DNA of 64,000 nucleotides from Tubulanus polymorphus (Eukaryota > Nemertea > Palaeonemertea > Tubulaniformes > Tubulanidae), in the NCBI RefSeq assembly GCF_964204645.1, contig NC_134027.1:7738485-7802484 (forward strand). The letters run 5' to 3'. This document shows, in pieces, positions 27,601-38,783 of this stretch (within the stretch, counting starts at the first letter, position 1; each line of letters begins with the position of its first letter). The translations under genes were made by a program, and so were the position numbers. Under the pieces are notes generated by a model, which saw only the letters and a program-made list of their open reading frames with translations, had not been told where the DNA came from and made no database searches.

Positions 27601-30600
27601 AGTATCGTTAATTTCAATCTAGTCGTTTGTCGTCCCCCCATTCCTTACCTCCTGCCGAGGGATAAATTCAATTTCGTTTACATCCGCTTTTATGGTTCCT
27701 TATATCATTATTCATAGTGAAGTGGGCTAAGCTTTAGAGATGGTAGTAGTAAAGACATGTGATTTTTGCTACTATCGTATTAGGAAACGTTGGCCCTATC
27801 TTAGCAATAACGACTGTACAGTTAGTTCACAGATACTAACTACGGTCCGTTATTCGCTACTCAATATGGAAATGCGCATGACACTTATCAATAGGCATAC
27901 TTCTTATCAGCGTTGTGGATATACATGGAAACTAATCATTCTGGTCAAGTTGAACGTTGTTACTGGGATCCTGCGCTACCGAGAGGAGGTTCCTCCATTG
28001 ATTTCTCGCATCGGTTTCGCAATATATACATGCAATGCGACATAATTAACTGTATCTTGATGACCGAGCTATGGGATATATATGTTCACCACTGGTCATC
28101 AATTTGGTACCAGAATTGCATTGAATATTTTGCCGCGAAGGCTGCGTCTCAGTTATCAGTCAGACCCTCTGTCACTTCTCTGCTTTCTCAATGTCAACTG
28201 AAGGCTTTGTCCTGTATCAGTTTTCTCTCTCTCTCTATGCCAGAGAATTGAGGCACTCGGTGACAAGCGTGCGTAGAACTGAAGATGAATTTCAGAATGT
28301 AGTTTCCGTCATTGAAAACGAAGTGTATAGCGAGGTCTCTGACAACAAGTGATTACTACTAGTTAAACATACAGTTGGATATGAGATTGACGGTGTAAAA
28401 TGGAAATGTATTTAAAGTTTATCGATTAAAAATATGATTCAGGATGAAAATCAATTCAGTCAAAACAACTCCCAAGACAAGGATTAGTGTCACTTTCAAG
28501 GTTTCAACTAAACCGTCACCAGTCAGCTGGCCTAGTTTAAGGTCACCAGTTTCGTCAAAGAACCTACATTAGATAATGTGCACCCTAGTGAATGAACTAC
28601 GGTAATCATAGTTGCCATCCTAACATACAATACAATTAGTATTAATGAAAACAATTGAAGACAGAATTTTCAGTTTTATTAAAGGATGTTTAAGTACAAT
28701 AGAATTTATAGCCACCATCCTAATTTTATTCATTCACTCCGTTCATCGTCGAATTTTGTTGTTTGATTTGATTTTTTAACTGTTCGATTTCGAGAGTCAG
28801 TTTGTCTCGTTCTAACGCCTTTTTCTCCTTTTCGATCAGTTGTTTGTCCCTCTCGATTTCCAGTATGTGTTTCTGTAGCGCGAATAATTCTCTCTGTTGC
28901 TGCCGTCTCTCCTCAGTATTCTCCTCGAATTCGCTCGACCTCGGCGGAGACAGCGCCGTCATCGAATTTTTCAGATTAACCAGCGGGTTTAAAGCTCTGT
29001 TTCGCGAAGACTTGTCGCCGAATGTCGACAACATCGTACCGACACGCGATTCTTCGGTGACCTTGACATCGGGTTCGCTAGCGGCCTTGAACTTTTTATT
29101 GGGCGGCCATAAGTCGTCGTCGTTAACTTGTATTTCGACGTCGGCTTTTTCGTACGGGGTCATTTCGTTGTCCGTCTCGGATCTCATATTCAGGAATTGT
29201 TGTTGATTGTAGATTAAATCTTTCAATACGGGGAACTTCTGCGAAATCTTCGTCGTCGGGTAAGACGAAGGCGTATCCGGCGCCATGTCGTCGAACGAGC
29301 CGTCGTTGATGCTTTCGACGTCGGAAAATTCAGCCGTCGAGTATGCGGCTGCGGCCGCGGTGGCGGCGCCGGACTGTGCCGACCCGATCATTGGTTGTTT
29401 CGACTGCGGTGGTGTCGAACTCGGCTGCATGCTCATCGGCGCGAACACGTTCTGATCGGATTCCATTTCGGTCGTGTCGATGTCTTCGTTGATCGCTTCA
29501 TTTTCGATCATTTCGGCGGTATCGTCGTCGTCGTCTTCGTCGTCCTCGTCGTCGTCCATCGGTTCGCGTTTGATTCGCGCGTCGTCGCGGTTGATCATTT
29601 TCATGTAGCGTTTTCCGACCATGCCGGCGTTGATGATTTTCAGCGAGGTCGCCGACAGCTGCCGGGTCGGGTATTCGCCGGTCGTCAGCGCTTTTTGATA
29701 CGAGACGAGTTCTCGTCGAGCCGTGTGCAGCAGGTTCTTCCATTTTCTGCGTACGTCGCCGATGCAACGTTTCACGCCCGGATTATGTTTATTCAACACG
29801 ACGCTGATTCCGTACCAAACGGCGTGCTTGCGACTGTTCACTTGTCCGTTAACCTGCTTGTTCAATATGATACCTTTCTGTTTGATCACCTGGTCGACGA
29901 CGTACATGTTTTCGCGATCGGTGAAATTCGGCTTGCGTTTAATCCACTCCATCGTGCCCTGATCGACGACGGCGGGCGGCATGTAACCGTAATTCGTTAA
30001 CGACTCGGCTTCCATTACACCTCGATTATCCATAGTTAATTGAGAGTTAATTGCCTAGCGTTGATTAATCCGGTTCAATCTAAATCCGACTGAAGAACTA
30101 TTTACGCGTTTCAGTTTATATCTAAATAATTCATTTTAATCCGTCGAAATCCGAGCACGAATTCGTCGCTAAGTTATTCGGTACTATAATGAAACAAGTT
30201 TTCATGCCAGAGTCTTCACACACTATTATAAGTCTTATTTATGGACGATATCGCGATATCCTCTCTCCTAATTCTCATCAAATATATAATTTGTCATCAT
30301 TCGGTAATTCTCCGATCCGTAATATTATATCCTTCACACATCTGTCATAATTCGGTGTAGATTTATAACGATGAATAATTTTTCTACGACTCGGTTTCTT
30401 ATATCTGATGTCTGCGTGTGAAAAGCATTACAGCATAGGAGTGAACACTCTAGCTAGCTGAATGTGGTCTGAGCTATGTCTAGTGTAGTTAAACCTCGGA
30501 TAAAGCTTAGTTTGTATCTCAGCCAATAGAATTGTGCGTGCGCTGAGTCGATCAATAAAGTAATGCTACAAGCAAAATATAGCCTAGGTTTATAGGTCAG

Positions 30601-33600
30601 CGCAGTTGTTATTAACACAGGCTTAGTTCTGACTACGCACAATACACCTCGACAATAGAACTAAAACTGGTTTATTTTTAATTTCTCAACTACACAAATC
30701 ACTACGAAAACACGGCAATTTGTTTCCTAGACAATGCTCTACTACGCTCAATGCTCAATAATTATTAAAGATTTTTCGAAGATGCGTAATTAATTCTGTG
30801 TAATTCGCAGAAATATTGACTTTATATGAGATTATGATGAGAATCCGTTTATGGAATGATTACTTCTGAATTTTGGTTATAGCTTCGTGGTAATAACTAT
30901 AAGAGACTATTCATACCTCAAATAGTAATGAACATTTAGGCTTTGAATATTTTTTTAATAAGCGGAATAAAATGTTTCAATATTTATTTCCTGATTTTAA
31001 AGGTCTATTACAATTAAAATCCACTGTTGATTTTCACTTTATTCATGTGTATTTTTGCAGAGTTATGAAAGAATGAACGTCGCGGATGCTTTAGCACCGA
31101 AAACATTCGAAGATGGAGATCTCATCATTAAACAGGTAATCGTGAGATTGAATACGTATGTCTTTCGAGACTTATACTTTCTCTGATTCAGTGTCAGGTC
31201 GTCGAAATATTTATGGTCCTGAAACACCAGTTAGGCTGAGTAGCCTGCGACCCAATCTACTTCATTATTATACAGTTGTATCATACGTATGATATTTTGT
31301 GAAGTACATTTCTGCCCTTTTTGTTGAACTTTGGTTCATTTATTCCTATACGATTTTTTTGTGCCAATAACGCTGATCTCTGTGTTATTAGGCGGCTAAA
31401 ACTCCTTCTGTTGTGTCAATTTTGTGTTGATATGAATGCTATTTTATTAGTTGACATTTAATACTCTTGTAGAGCTATGGTTATTTGTCTGGAACAATCT
31501 GCAGCCCTGTTGACCATTGTCAAACATGCTACTTCTCATAAACTTGATTCCGTTCTCTATTTACCGAAGATTTTTTTATCTCAATCTCTTGCACTGTAGT
31601 CAGATTAGTTTTTTCGTAGAGTGTAAAAATGAATATTTTTAAGATGAACTTTGGTATATTGGTATTTTATGCGCTCTGGCTTATAATATAAGAATTAAAT
31701 TTTTTTTGTGGCGCAAACTACTTGCCATGTACAAGTTAAACTTAAACCCTTAAAAGTGGAAGGATAAATCTATCATAGACTGCATCATTCGAGATACTGA
31801 CAGAGCCATTCGCATTAGATTTGCTTCCAAGATTTTCACAATATGGGTTGAATAATATATGAACTAAATTCAGCCGTAGGAGGTATATGTTCATCACAGG
31901 GCAGCTGCAGCAACTGGTCTTGACAATCCTGACAGTTCAATTGTGAGGTCCTTAGAAAAAATATCGAGAAAATGTCCATGTGCGCAAATGGTTTTTGTCT
32001 GATTCGTAATTCCACCATGAGTAAAAGTGATTGAGTAGAAGGAATGAGGGGAGCCCATCATGTGGTCTAATTTTTCCTAGTCGCACTACCACGCAACACC
32101 GCAATCTACTGTGTAATTATATTATCAAAGAAACAGCGCACAAATTGCTTCTATTGTGTTGGTTATATATGTATATATCACTCATCTTCCGGTGAGATTT
32201 GAATAATGACATCTTTTAGGAATAGACCTTGCTCTATTCAGTCACAAAAAAATATTTAGTATATAACGCTATCATATGCGGTTATCATAGTGTAGTTTTA
32301 CAGTAAACTCTGCCCATCTTGGACACTAAATCTTCCGCCATCTTTTGCAGACCACTAATTGAAATTTGAAAACATCAAGGTTAAGTCGAAGCATGTGGCC
32401 AAATTATTTTTGAAGCTTATAGATGGTGAATACTGAGGCATGAGGACGTTGTCTCTGAGATTGATCGATCAAAGCACCATCCGCGTGTGTATTTTTATCG
32501 CAACAGGTTCATTACGCGATTAATCAATAGGGACTGATTCATTAATATAAGCGAGGTTATATCTATCAATTGTCAGAGGTTTCACCCGACAAGGTGAAAG
32601 TTGTCGTTTTTATTTGCCGATTAATCATTTTTGTGTTTTTATTCCAGGGTGACGATGCTGATTGCATGTATTTCGTCGAGGAAGGTGAAGTAAGAATAAC
32701 CATGACTAACATGGTACGTATGAACGTGCTGAGGGGATCAGAGGTTTCGTTTCGACATCTTCTATCAAATACTTATTAATTCGGAATCAATAGGTTCTCG
32801 TGATTAACCAATGATTGATTTTATTGCACTTATCAGCTTGGATAGGTCTTTATCCTGCTGTTGAATTAAGAGAACCGTGTGGTCCAGGGCCCCACAATCC
32901 AACACTCCATCCTTATCGATATTGATTAATCAATTATGAATTGTGTCAAGACTATTCGATTTTCCAATTTTGCCAATTCTAATTCGCGGTTCTCTGCTGC
33001 ATAGGTGGCCTTCTCTACTGCATAGGTGGCAGCACCATCTGGTTTGAAGTATTATTTCTGGTATTTGCCGTTATGTTTTTCAGAATGATCCGAATACCGA
33101 AGTTGAATTAACCCGATGTAAAAAAGGCGATTATTTTGGAGGTGTGTTTGACTTCACTATTGCTGATATCAATGATATAAATGCAGTATGTTCGATGACG
33201 TGGAATCTGATGATTTACTCATAATTCGGATATTTTTCTCATTTTCAGAATTAGCACTTGTCACTCATAAACCGAGAGCAGCTTCTGCTTATTCCGTAGG
33301 AACAACGCGTTGTGCAGGTAAACGCATAATATTTCTCGCATATGGATAGTTATTGATTCGCGTGTATTTTCACTTTCTATAGAATGACTGTCCGGTCCAC
33401 GTGTTACCTAGACAACATACTATAATACCTGCAATCATTGGTGTCTACATGATGCGTTGCTTGAATGAAAAAATGTCAGGCATTATCAATCACGGCAGTG
33501 TTCTCCGATACAGGTTTTAGAGGAATGGCGACCCCTATCATTTTCACATCCACCCATCTGAAAATCAGTCACCCCCTTATGATATATCTGCTAAGGATCT

Positions 33601-33786
33601 AAAGGATTGTTTTGTTTTTTTTTCAATATCACGTCTCTTTTGTTCTGTTTTTCAGTACTCGATGTGCATGCGTTTGAAAGACTATTAGGACCTTGTATGG
33701 ATCTTATGAAACGCAGTATAGAAGATTACGAAGGTCAACTTGTCCAGATATTTGGCTCAAAGAGCAACATCTCAGACCTACGATAG
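6223..33786 (+). CDS. PRKAR2: cAMP-dependent protein kinase type II regulatory subunit, acylated N-terminal isoforms
   Basis: This subunit binds cAMP and inhibits the PKA catalytic subunit. Coding exons: alternative first exon 6223-6490 or 11626-11818, then 13248-13283, 17122-17174, 18457-18540, 19428-19469, 23443-23507, 25989-26142, 27496-27597, 31061-31135, 32648-32713, 33084-33141, 33249-33317 and 33656-33786 (stop TAG). The isoforms are 400 and 375 residues. In the longer one, the inhibitor/autophosphorylation site RRKS is at 98-101 and is followed by an acidic stretch, as in RII. The motif YPKTDEQR is also RII-like. Two cAMP-binding domains follow, with cassettes [16 protein letters not shown] (from 208) and [16 protein letters not shown] (from 333); both cAMP-phosphate arginines are present. 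The C-terminus keeps [14 protein letters not shown]. The RII docking/dimerisation helix is absent from both first exons; a canonical first exon could lie upstream of the window. The gene spans 27.6 kb and hosts an antisense gene in the intron 27598-31060. The family call is very secure. The alternative starts are inferred. Confidence 0.95.
6843..6900 (-). repeat. tRNA-derived SINE fragment
   Basis: Read on the minus strand, this stretch contains GGTTCGAATC, a typical RNA polymerase III B box, preceded by an anticodon-arm-like segment. It lacks a full cloverleaf and a CCA-ready acceptor stem, so I call it a SINE head or decayed tRNA-like piece and not a tRNA gene. It abuts a long hairpin. Confidence 0.45.
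6917..7005. repeat. Long hairpin with ~40 bp arms
   Basis: The arms begin and end with AAGGCCTT and match over CTTGTCCTGTCCTGTGG and its reverse complement. The centre contains two direct copies of TGGATAAGTTATCCA, itself a palindrome around one base. It lies in the large intron downstream of exon 1a. It may be a foldback element or the inverted junction of two element copies. Confidence 0.7.
9088..9120 (+). repeat. CTG/TTG trinucleotide microsatellite
   Basis: A short run of CTG units interrupted by TTG lies in a PKA intron. No open frame with other coding signals surrounds it. Confidence 0.7.
9360..9480. repeat. Fragment of a GGGAA-rich dispersed element
   Basis: GGTGGCCACTGACCT followed by repeated GGAAAA and CAGGGAA words resembles the better-defined element at 20426-20671. 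One end is visible and the other is not clear. Confidence 0.35.
11621..11677 (+). promoter_or_regulatory. Upstream open frame overlapping the exon 1b start
   Basis: ATGTTATGG places an out-of-frame ATG five bases before the MGGLCS start codon. The frame codes 18 residues and stops with TAA at 11675-11677. That is 29 bases before the in-frame internal ATG at 11707. Initiation here would reduce use of the first MGGLCS start and could allow reinitiation at the internal start. This holds only if the transcript start lies upstream, which is not shown. Confidence 0.4.
11626..11818 (+). CDS. PRKAR2: PKA regulatory subunit, alternative first coding exon 1b
   Basis: It encodes 64 residues beginning [10 protein letters not shown] and ends in phase 1 (AAAGAAG|GTTGGT), the same phase as exon 1a, so it also splices to 13248. 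It shares only the MGGLCSxC start with exon 1a; the rest is Ser/Asn/Asp-rich. The donor is GT but not a strong consensus. A second in-frame ATG at 11707, in a good context (GCCATGG), would start [10 protein letters not shown], again a myristoylation-like end. An out-of-frame ATG at 11621 opens an 18-codon upstream frame that ends at 11677. The preceding 250 bases are GT- and CpG-rich and look like a promoter/5' UTR. Confidence 0.75.
12422..12708. mobile_element. Short TIR element (MITE-like), family A copy 1
   Basis: The left end AGCCGCGATCACAC and the right end GTATGATCGTGGCT are near-perfect inverted repeats flanked by TA. The inside contains several TTTGGCC/GGGCC words. A second copy with the same ends lies at 16742-17037. 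No coding capacity is seen. The size and TA flanks fit a non-autonomous DNA transposon. Confidence 0.6.
14219..14281 (+). repeat. 16 bp tandem repeat, about four copies
   Basis: TATTCAATTTGAGAAA is repeated nearly perfectly about four times inside a PKA intron. It is a minisatellite without an evident function. Confidence 0.8.
16431..16555 (-). repeat. tRNA-derived SINE-like sequence
   Basis: On the minus strand a B-box-like AGTTCGAATCC is followed by CCGCCGAGGGAGG, as at the 3' side of a tRNA. An A-box-like TGGGCTCACCAGG lies upstream of it. No closed acceptor stem was found, so a SINE head is more likely than a functional tRNA gene. Confidence 0.4.
16742..17037. mobile_element. Short TIR element (MITE-like), family A copy 2
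   Basis: The left end AGCGGTGATCACAC pairs with the right end TGTAATCACGGCT, both flanked by TA. Ends and internal words (GGCCCAGGC, TTTGGC) match the element at 12422-12708. It ends about 85 bases before PKA exon 17122-17174 and so lies close to a splice acceptor. Confidence 0.6.
18604..18660. repeat. TA dinucleotide microsatellite
   Basis: An almost pure TA run of about 55 bases begins 63 bases after the donor of PKA exon 18457-18540. Confidence 0.9.
20426..20671. mobile_element. Short TIR element with GGGAA-rich body
   Basis: The left end GGTCGCCACT pairs with the right end AGTGGCAAC. The body is rich in CAGGGAA and TGGGAAAT words. It has no coding capacity. A related fragment lies at 9360-9480 and a different GGGAA-rich element at 38450-38783. 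Confidence 0.45.
24690..24960. mobile_element. Diverged relative of TIR family A
   Basis: It contains TTTGGC, GGCTCA and GTGATCATAGCTG words like those of the elements at 12422 and 16742, apparently in the opposite orientation. Only the right end is reasonably clear. Confidence 0.3.
28675..28730 (-). terminator. Polyadenylation signals of the nested MSANTD4-like gene
   Basis: On the minus strand AATAAA occurs at 28730-28725, overlapping the stop codon, and again at 28680-28675, about 50 bases downstream. The second is the more usual placement. Confidence 0.5.
28726..30033 (-). CDS. MSANTD4-like Myb/SANT DNA-binding protein, intronless and nested antisense
   Basis: This is an intact single-exon frame of 435 residues. 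Residues about 32-110 form a Myb/SANT-like DNA-binding domain: it opens [10 protein letters not shown], has the AVWYGI helix, and ends [16 protein letters not shown]. The same opening and spacing occur in MSANTD4 and NAIF1-type proteins. An IKREP sequence that fits a SUMO site follows, then an acidic run of Asp/Glu, a Ser/Pro/Gln/Ala-rich middle, and a C-terminal coiled coil of [12 protein letters not shown] type. That order is the MSANTD4 architecture. The protein is probably a nuclear transcriptional regulator; its targets cannot be told. It lies wholly inside the PKA intron 27598-31060 on the opposite strand. Exon-like CpG content and codon use support a functional gene. Lack of introns could mean retroposition, but no poly(A) tract or target duplication was seen. 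Confidence 0.88.
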   Translation of the reverse strand: MDNRGVMEAESLTNYGYMPPAVVDQGTMEWIKRKPNFTDRENMYVVDQVIKQKGIILNKQVNGQVNSRKHAVWYGISVVLNKHNPGVKRCIGDVRRKWKNLLHTARRELVSYQKALTTGEYPTRQLSATSLKIINAGMVGKRYMKMINRDDARIKREPMDDDEDDEDDDDDTAEMIENEAINEDIDTTEMESDQNVFAPMSMQPSSTPPQSKQPMIGSAQSGAATAAAAAYSTAEFSDVESINDGSFDDMAPDTPSSYPTTKISQKFPVLKDLIYNQQQFLNMRSETDNEMTPYEKADVEIQVNDDDLWPPNKKFKAASEPDVKVTEESRVGTMLSTFGDKSSRNRALNPLVNLKNSMTALSPPRSSEFEENTEERRQQQRELFALQKHILEIERDKQLIEKEKKALERDKLTLEIEQLKNQIKQQNSTMNGVNE

Positions 33787-34153
33787 CTTCTCGTATAGAT
33801 AGAAAATCATTATGAAATGAAAGAAAAAATTTTCAGTATGCGCAAAACATCAGGGGGAGCCTAGTACAGGCACAGGCTCTCAACATTTTAGTATTTTGTA
33901 CTCTGATGTTTCTTTAAAAATTATAATTTATGGTTATCATTCACGATCAATTAAAAAAAAAGTGAATGATCGATCGGTCAAATTAAATGCGTTTAAATAG
34001 TATAGTATGTTATGTTTCTGTTAAATTCTAATTATTAGCCTTGTAAGGAAGGGTTATGCATATTTCTGGCAAAAACAGTTACCGGTACACAAAATTAAAA
34101 GAAAATAGTTTATGATTTAAGAGGTCATCTCTGATAGATTGTTTTTTTAACGT

Positions 34154-34181
34154 ATGTATATATATATATATATATATATAC
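34154..34181. repeat. TA microsatellite in the PKA 3' region
   Basis: A run of about 14 TA units lies about 370 bases after the PKA stop codon. Confidence 0.8.
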
Positions 34182-36071
34182 TGGAACATGTACCGATGTT
34201 AAATGATTCATCTAGACTTGAACAATGCAAGCTATACAAACTTACCTCTTCGAGGTCAATTAATGAGCATGAAGCTATATTAGTGAGCATTAGCTATATC
34301 GAATACTTCAAAGCGTTCTGATTGATTTAACAACAGGAGCCGCGTTTATAAACTTGGTACCAATAACTTGCGAGGTGTGTTCATAGTATCTAGAGGCGTA
34401 ACGTGAATGCCTACAAAACCAGGCCCTGGACTTCAATTTAAGACTGGCCGTAGAAAATTTTGTGCTGCAAATTGGACCTAAGCAACAAATGGTCTTCCAG
34501 TTAATACGTACGTGCAGAAGATGAGTATTGATTTCTGAACTGGAAATTTAAAAAAAAGAAGATTATGTCCTTCCACCATATGATCATTAAGACCTGTCTG
34601 CCTTGATATTTGAATGGACGTGTGTTGTTACGTGTAAAACATGAAACCTGTGCTATGCTTTTATTTTCTTCATATTGATAATCGCTGCCACAAAAACAGC
34701 GTCGTTACTTTCGAATCTTGCCTCAATTTACTCAATCTGTCGGGTGTTAACTTATAAAACAGACGAAAAACTCAATTCTGACCTCAATTCGGATGAGAAA
34801 TATGATGTGCCGAAGACTTAGTAGTAATTAAGCAACATTCCATCTTGTGCTGTGTTACAAAGCCTATACTAAGGAGATTTTGTGTTCGATTTCAACATCA
34901 ATGAATCATTATATGAATATCGGTATAGTACTAGATTTTACAAAAAAGGAATGTTCCAGCAGTAATATATTAATTATATCATCACTGAATGTATCTAATA
35001 TATGTATATAGACCTATATATGATGTGTACGTGGTGTTCCGACCCTTTGTACAGCATTTGTGTTCAAAAAAATATTCACCACAATCCGTGGGAAAAAATA
35101 TATGCTACTATTTTTGTAAATTTCGATGGATGACGATCACGCGGACATCTATCCGTCTGAGGGTATCAAATAAGATAGATATATTCATCACATATCATTC
35201 GATAATTTCGATATTCATGTATACGCATGCATGGATACATTATATATGTATATATGTTTGCTGTCGTGTGTCGTCACCTTTCATGAATCGTTTCGACTCA
35301 TTCGTCCTCATCGTTGAAAACCAAAGCACTGATAGCAATTCGTCGATGAACGAAGTCACCGCATTTTTATGTAAGTGCTTTATAAACCAGATGTTTTTCA
35401 TACTGCGTGCAAAACACTATGTAGCTTAATGAACAAATCATCATAATTCACTGATTCTCAGCCACCCTAAACGACCGCGGCTCAATAGTGCCGCCACTGA
35501 TTGAGAAGGCGCCGATCCAATGTGTTGGTGTTTTGAAAACAAACTCTTGTTATCCTGTCATACATTAATTAATTCTATCTATTTATTTATTTATTTACTT
35601 AAATTGCCATTTTTTGTGTACTGGTGAAAAATTTATCTTAAGCGACATCATTGATGACCTATAGAGGAAGAGTTGCGAGTAATTATATATAGGATGACTG
35701 TTCCTCTGCCATTTACTTTTCTTTCTATGTGGTACCTGTGTATGGTGAGAATATGACAAATGCCTATTTATGTAATTCATGAGGGTCCTGATTTCAGAAA
35801 TAAGTTTAACAAAGAATTATTCAATTTCATCACAATCTCAAGGCTCAAGGGGTAATTATAGATTTTGTTTTCTTGAAATGTGTACTGTACCTGAAAAAAC
35901 CAGCGTGCAGTTGTATAAAACATACCTGGCTTTTCTATACGTGTGAATATATATAAAGTAGGATTTTATTTTGTTTGATCAACTAGTCAATATTCTCACC
36001 TCTCACCTAGCGAAATTTTGTAAGATAAAACAAATTCCTCATTATCTGAACATAATTAGAGTATAGTAGCA

Positions 36072-36180
36072 CAGCTGGACCCAGATCCAAAGATCTGTGT
36101 TAAGATTTTAAGCAGAGTTAACTCATGGAAAATGAACTAATTTTAACTCTAACTCATTATTGTGGAACTGGGTCCAGGTC
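36072..36180. mobile_element. Short TIR element with CTGGACCCAG ends
   Basis: AGCTGGACCCAGATCC at the left pairs with GGAACTGGGTCCAGGT at the right, around a core with TTAACTC/GAGTTAA words that could fold. The size is only about 110 bp. It has no coding capacity. Confidence 0.5.
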
Positions 36181-38449
36181 AAAAGCTAACTTAATATTTT
36201 GCTAACCAGGGCAGATTTGGATGTCGTGCTAAAATCTAGTATTCCAACAAAATATCTATGAATTCAGTCTTGGAAGTGAATTCACGTGCATAGTGCGTGG
36301 GTTAACTGTCAATTGTTCACATTATGGGAGAAAATTTCCATTTATGTATAAATACATGTGTAAAATTCATTCATACCCGAAAAATGCTGTATGAAATTAC
36401 GCAAAATAGGCAAGGATCGATAAGTGATATAGTACGTTAGTAGTTTATAGTATTAGAATTAACCAGAACTGTTGTAAGTTCACCGATGCCCGCAAAAACT
36501 ATATAAACTTATATCATTAAAACTGTATTTCATTTAACTAACTTGTAGGCATACATACGTAGCAGGTTACTCCTGTATTGTTCTGATTTTCAAGATGTAT
36601 GAAAAAGAGTTCTGCCTGTATGGCTTTATCAAAACAAAAATATTGCTGTGGATTTTGTGTGTGCCTTCTCGTTTTGCATTCAACGTTTAAACAAAAGTTT
36701 CCTTCCTTCGTTTCCCAATCATTTATTGATTAATACAATTATATTACTAATAATAATACTGATGTAATAATAATAATCATTCCCGAAAACTGAAAGGAAT
36801 TCATCGTGAAGATCCGTTGTTGTAATACTGTTACAAGATGTATGTATATATTATATAAAATTACCTGGATTTTATTTTGACTGATTGATTATATTTTTTG
36901 TAATGAATTCACGCCATTGATTAATTAAAGTTATTGATTATAAATATAATTGGAGAGATGGACGTGTAAAATCGTTAATTAATTAAAAGTCATATTGTAT
37001 GAATTGATTTGTGTTGGCAAAGCTTAATTTTTGATCCATGGAATTTAGTCTCAGGAACAATGTTAACTGTTTTTCATAACACTAGGGGTCTCTGTATGTA
37101 GGGTAATGACATGTGATGCCTTTATCATCAGATAACTCTTTTGAAAGCTTACAAATTTAAGAGACTTTTGGGCCTCTAGTGGGTCACCTGTCAAGTGGAT
37201 TAAAGTTATTATACATGAAATGTTTGAATCATTATAAAGCAGTAAAGATCTTTATAAGAAATCACATACCAAAGAACTGATGAGATGAAATATGAATCAT
37301 TAATTGTAAGTGGATTGTACTTCCATTCATGATGTTCCGGTTTTTTTTCATTTACTGGTTGCTACTGTATTATTGAATTATTGTGTTGAGAATGTCATTT
37401 GAAAAATATCCTTTATCGTCAAAGTTCTAAACGGTATAGTTTGTTTGTTCTTTCAACTTCTGAGGATGTAGTTACTCCAATTGAGGATTATTCAAGTGGT
37501 CTTGAGGTTCCCACCGAGGGATCATTGTGATTTTGACAATGTTTTGATGGCATTTCAACTGACAGCTCCGTTAATGAAAATGTGTTTCGACTGGCTGACT
37601 AAACTGGCTTTCCTCAATACAAAATACTTGGTTCCTTAGAACACTTTGTGAAAACGTAGCACCATTACTAACTGCTCATCATTTGAAACGGGTCTAGTGC
37701 TGCTGCGATAACAGGAAACATGAACTAACATAATACTCGGAGTCTGAACGGCTGTAGTGTACAAACTATCTACCAATATGTGGGCTGGATTGAGAAAAAT
37801 CTTAGACTCTAAACACAGCACTAATTACACTTGCTACATACCATGTCAAGGGTACTTCAACCGGAATAAGAAGGCTACCATTCTATTTCCTCCAATCGTT
37901 CAAATGTGAATGAAAAAAACAACAAAAAGCTTTTTGATTCAAATTTTATTCAATGCAACAATATTTCATATTGTAAAAATATTTACAATATATATCAGGA
38001 AAAGAATTAACAAGTATGGAATATCCACATATATTCATCAATGATTACACCATTCAACAATCATTAAATCTACACTTTATCAGGTTTTTTCTACAGTTTT
38101 ACCATTATATACATAGATACGTATTTCTACTTTTCGTTCATTAAACCATATTTTGTCAAAGTTGTTTTGAACCATTCCAGCAATTAACGCATTATATTCA
38201 TGTAATTAATCAACATGATCTCATGATCTGGTTGGTAACATGAAGATAACTTTACTTTTAACTAGAACGTATAATCATGTTTCTTTTTTGTTTAGCTTAT
38301 AGTTAGAGATCGAAAAGCTGACTAACTCAGTTATAAATTACATAAAATATGAAAGACTTTTTCTACCATGCCTTAGTGCTAAATTCGTCTAAGCACAGAA
38401 TACATGTAGGTATTGAGTAAATAAATCAAGGTAATAACTGTCATATATT

Positions 38450-38783
38450 TACATGGTTCCCACAGAACAGGGAAATTGGGAAAAACTTGGGAATTTGGAA
38501 ATAATAATTCCCGGTTTGAAAATATTTGGGAATTTGAACATTTTTTGCTCAAATCAGGGAAATATTTGGGAAATTCATTACATTTCACATATTGCATTTG
38601 CCAAGGGCAACTTTCTTCAGCAATTTCCCTTGAAAATCACCTTTATCAACCAGTCACCACTAAAATGTTGGCTGTAGCATGATGACATGTGTTCATTTCA
38701 TTTGGGAAAATTGAAAAATCACCCATGAAATACTTGGGGAAAACTTGGGAATTTTGAATTCAAATAACTGTGGGAACCATGTA
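38450..38783. mobile_element. MITE with perfect 16 bp inverted ends
   Basis: TACATGGTTCCCACAG at the left is matched exactly by CTGTGGGAACCATGTA at the right. The body repeats GGGAAATT/TTGGGAA words. It is about 334 bp long and non-coding. It lies in the presumed 3' region of DSTYK. Confidence 0.7.

Noticed and set aside
29395-30000. 201-codon plus-strand frame
   Set aside because: It is the antisense shadow of the MSANTD4-like gene. The minus-strand frame has the recognisable domain and coiled coil.
34989-35429. 146-codon open frame downstream of the PKA stop
   Set aside because: It is rich in Ile, Tyr, Phe and Cys as expected of random AT-rich DNA, has no domain, and lies in the probable 3' UTR.
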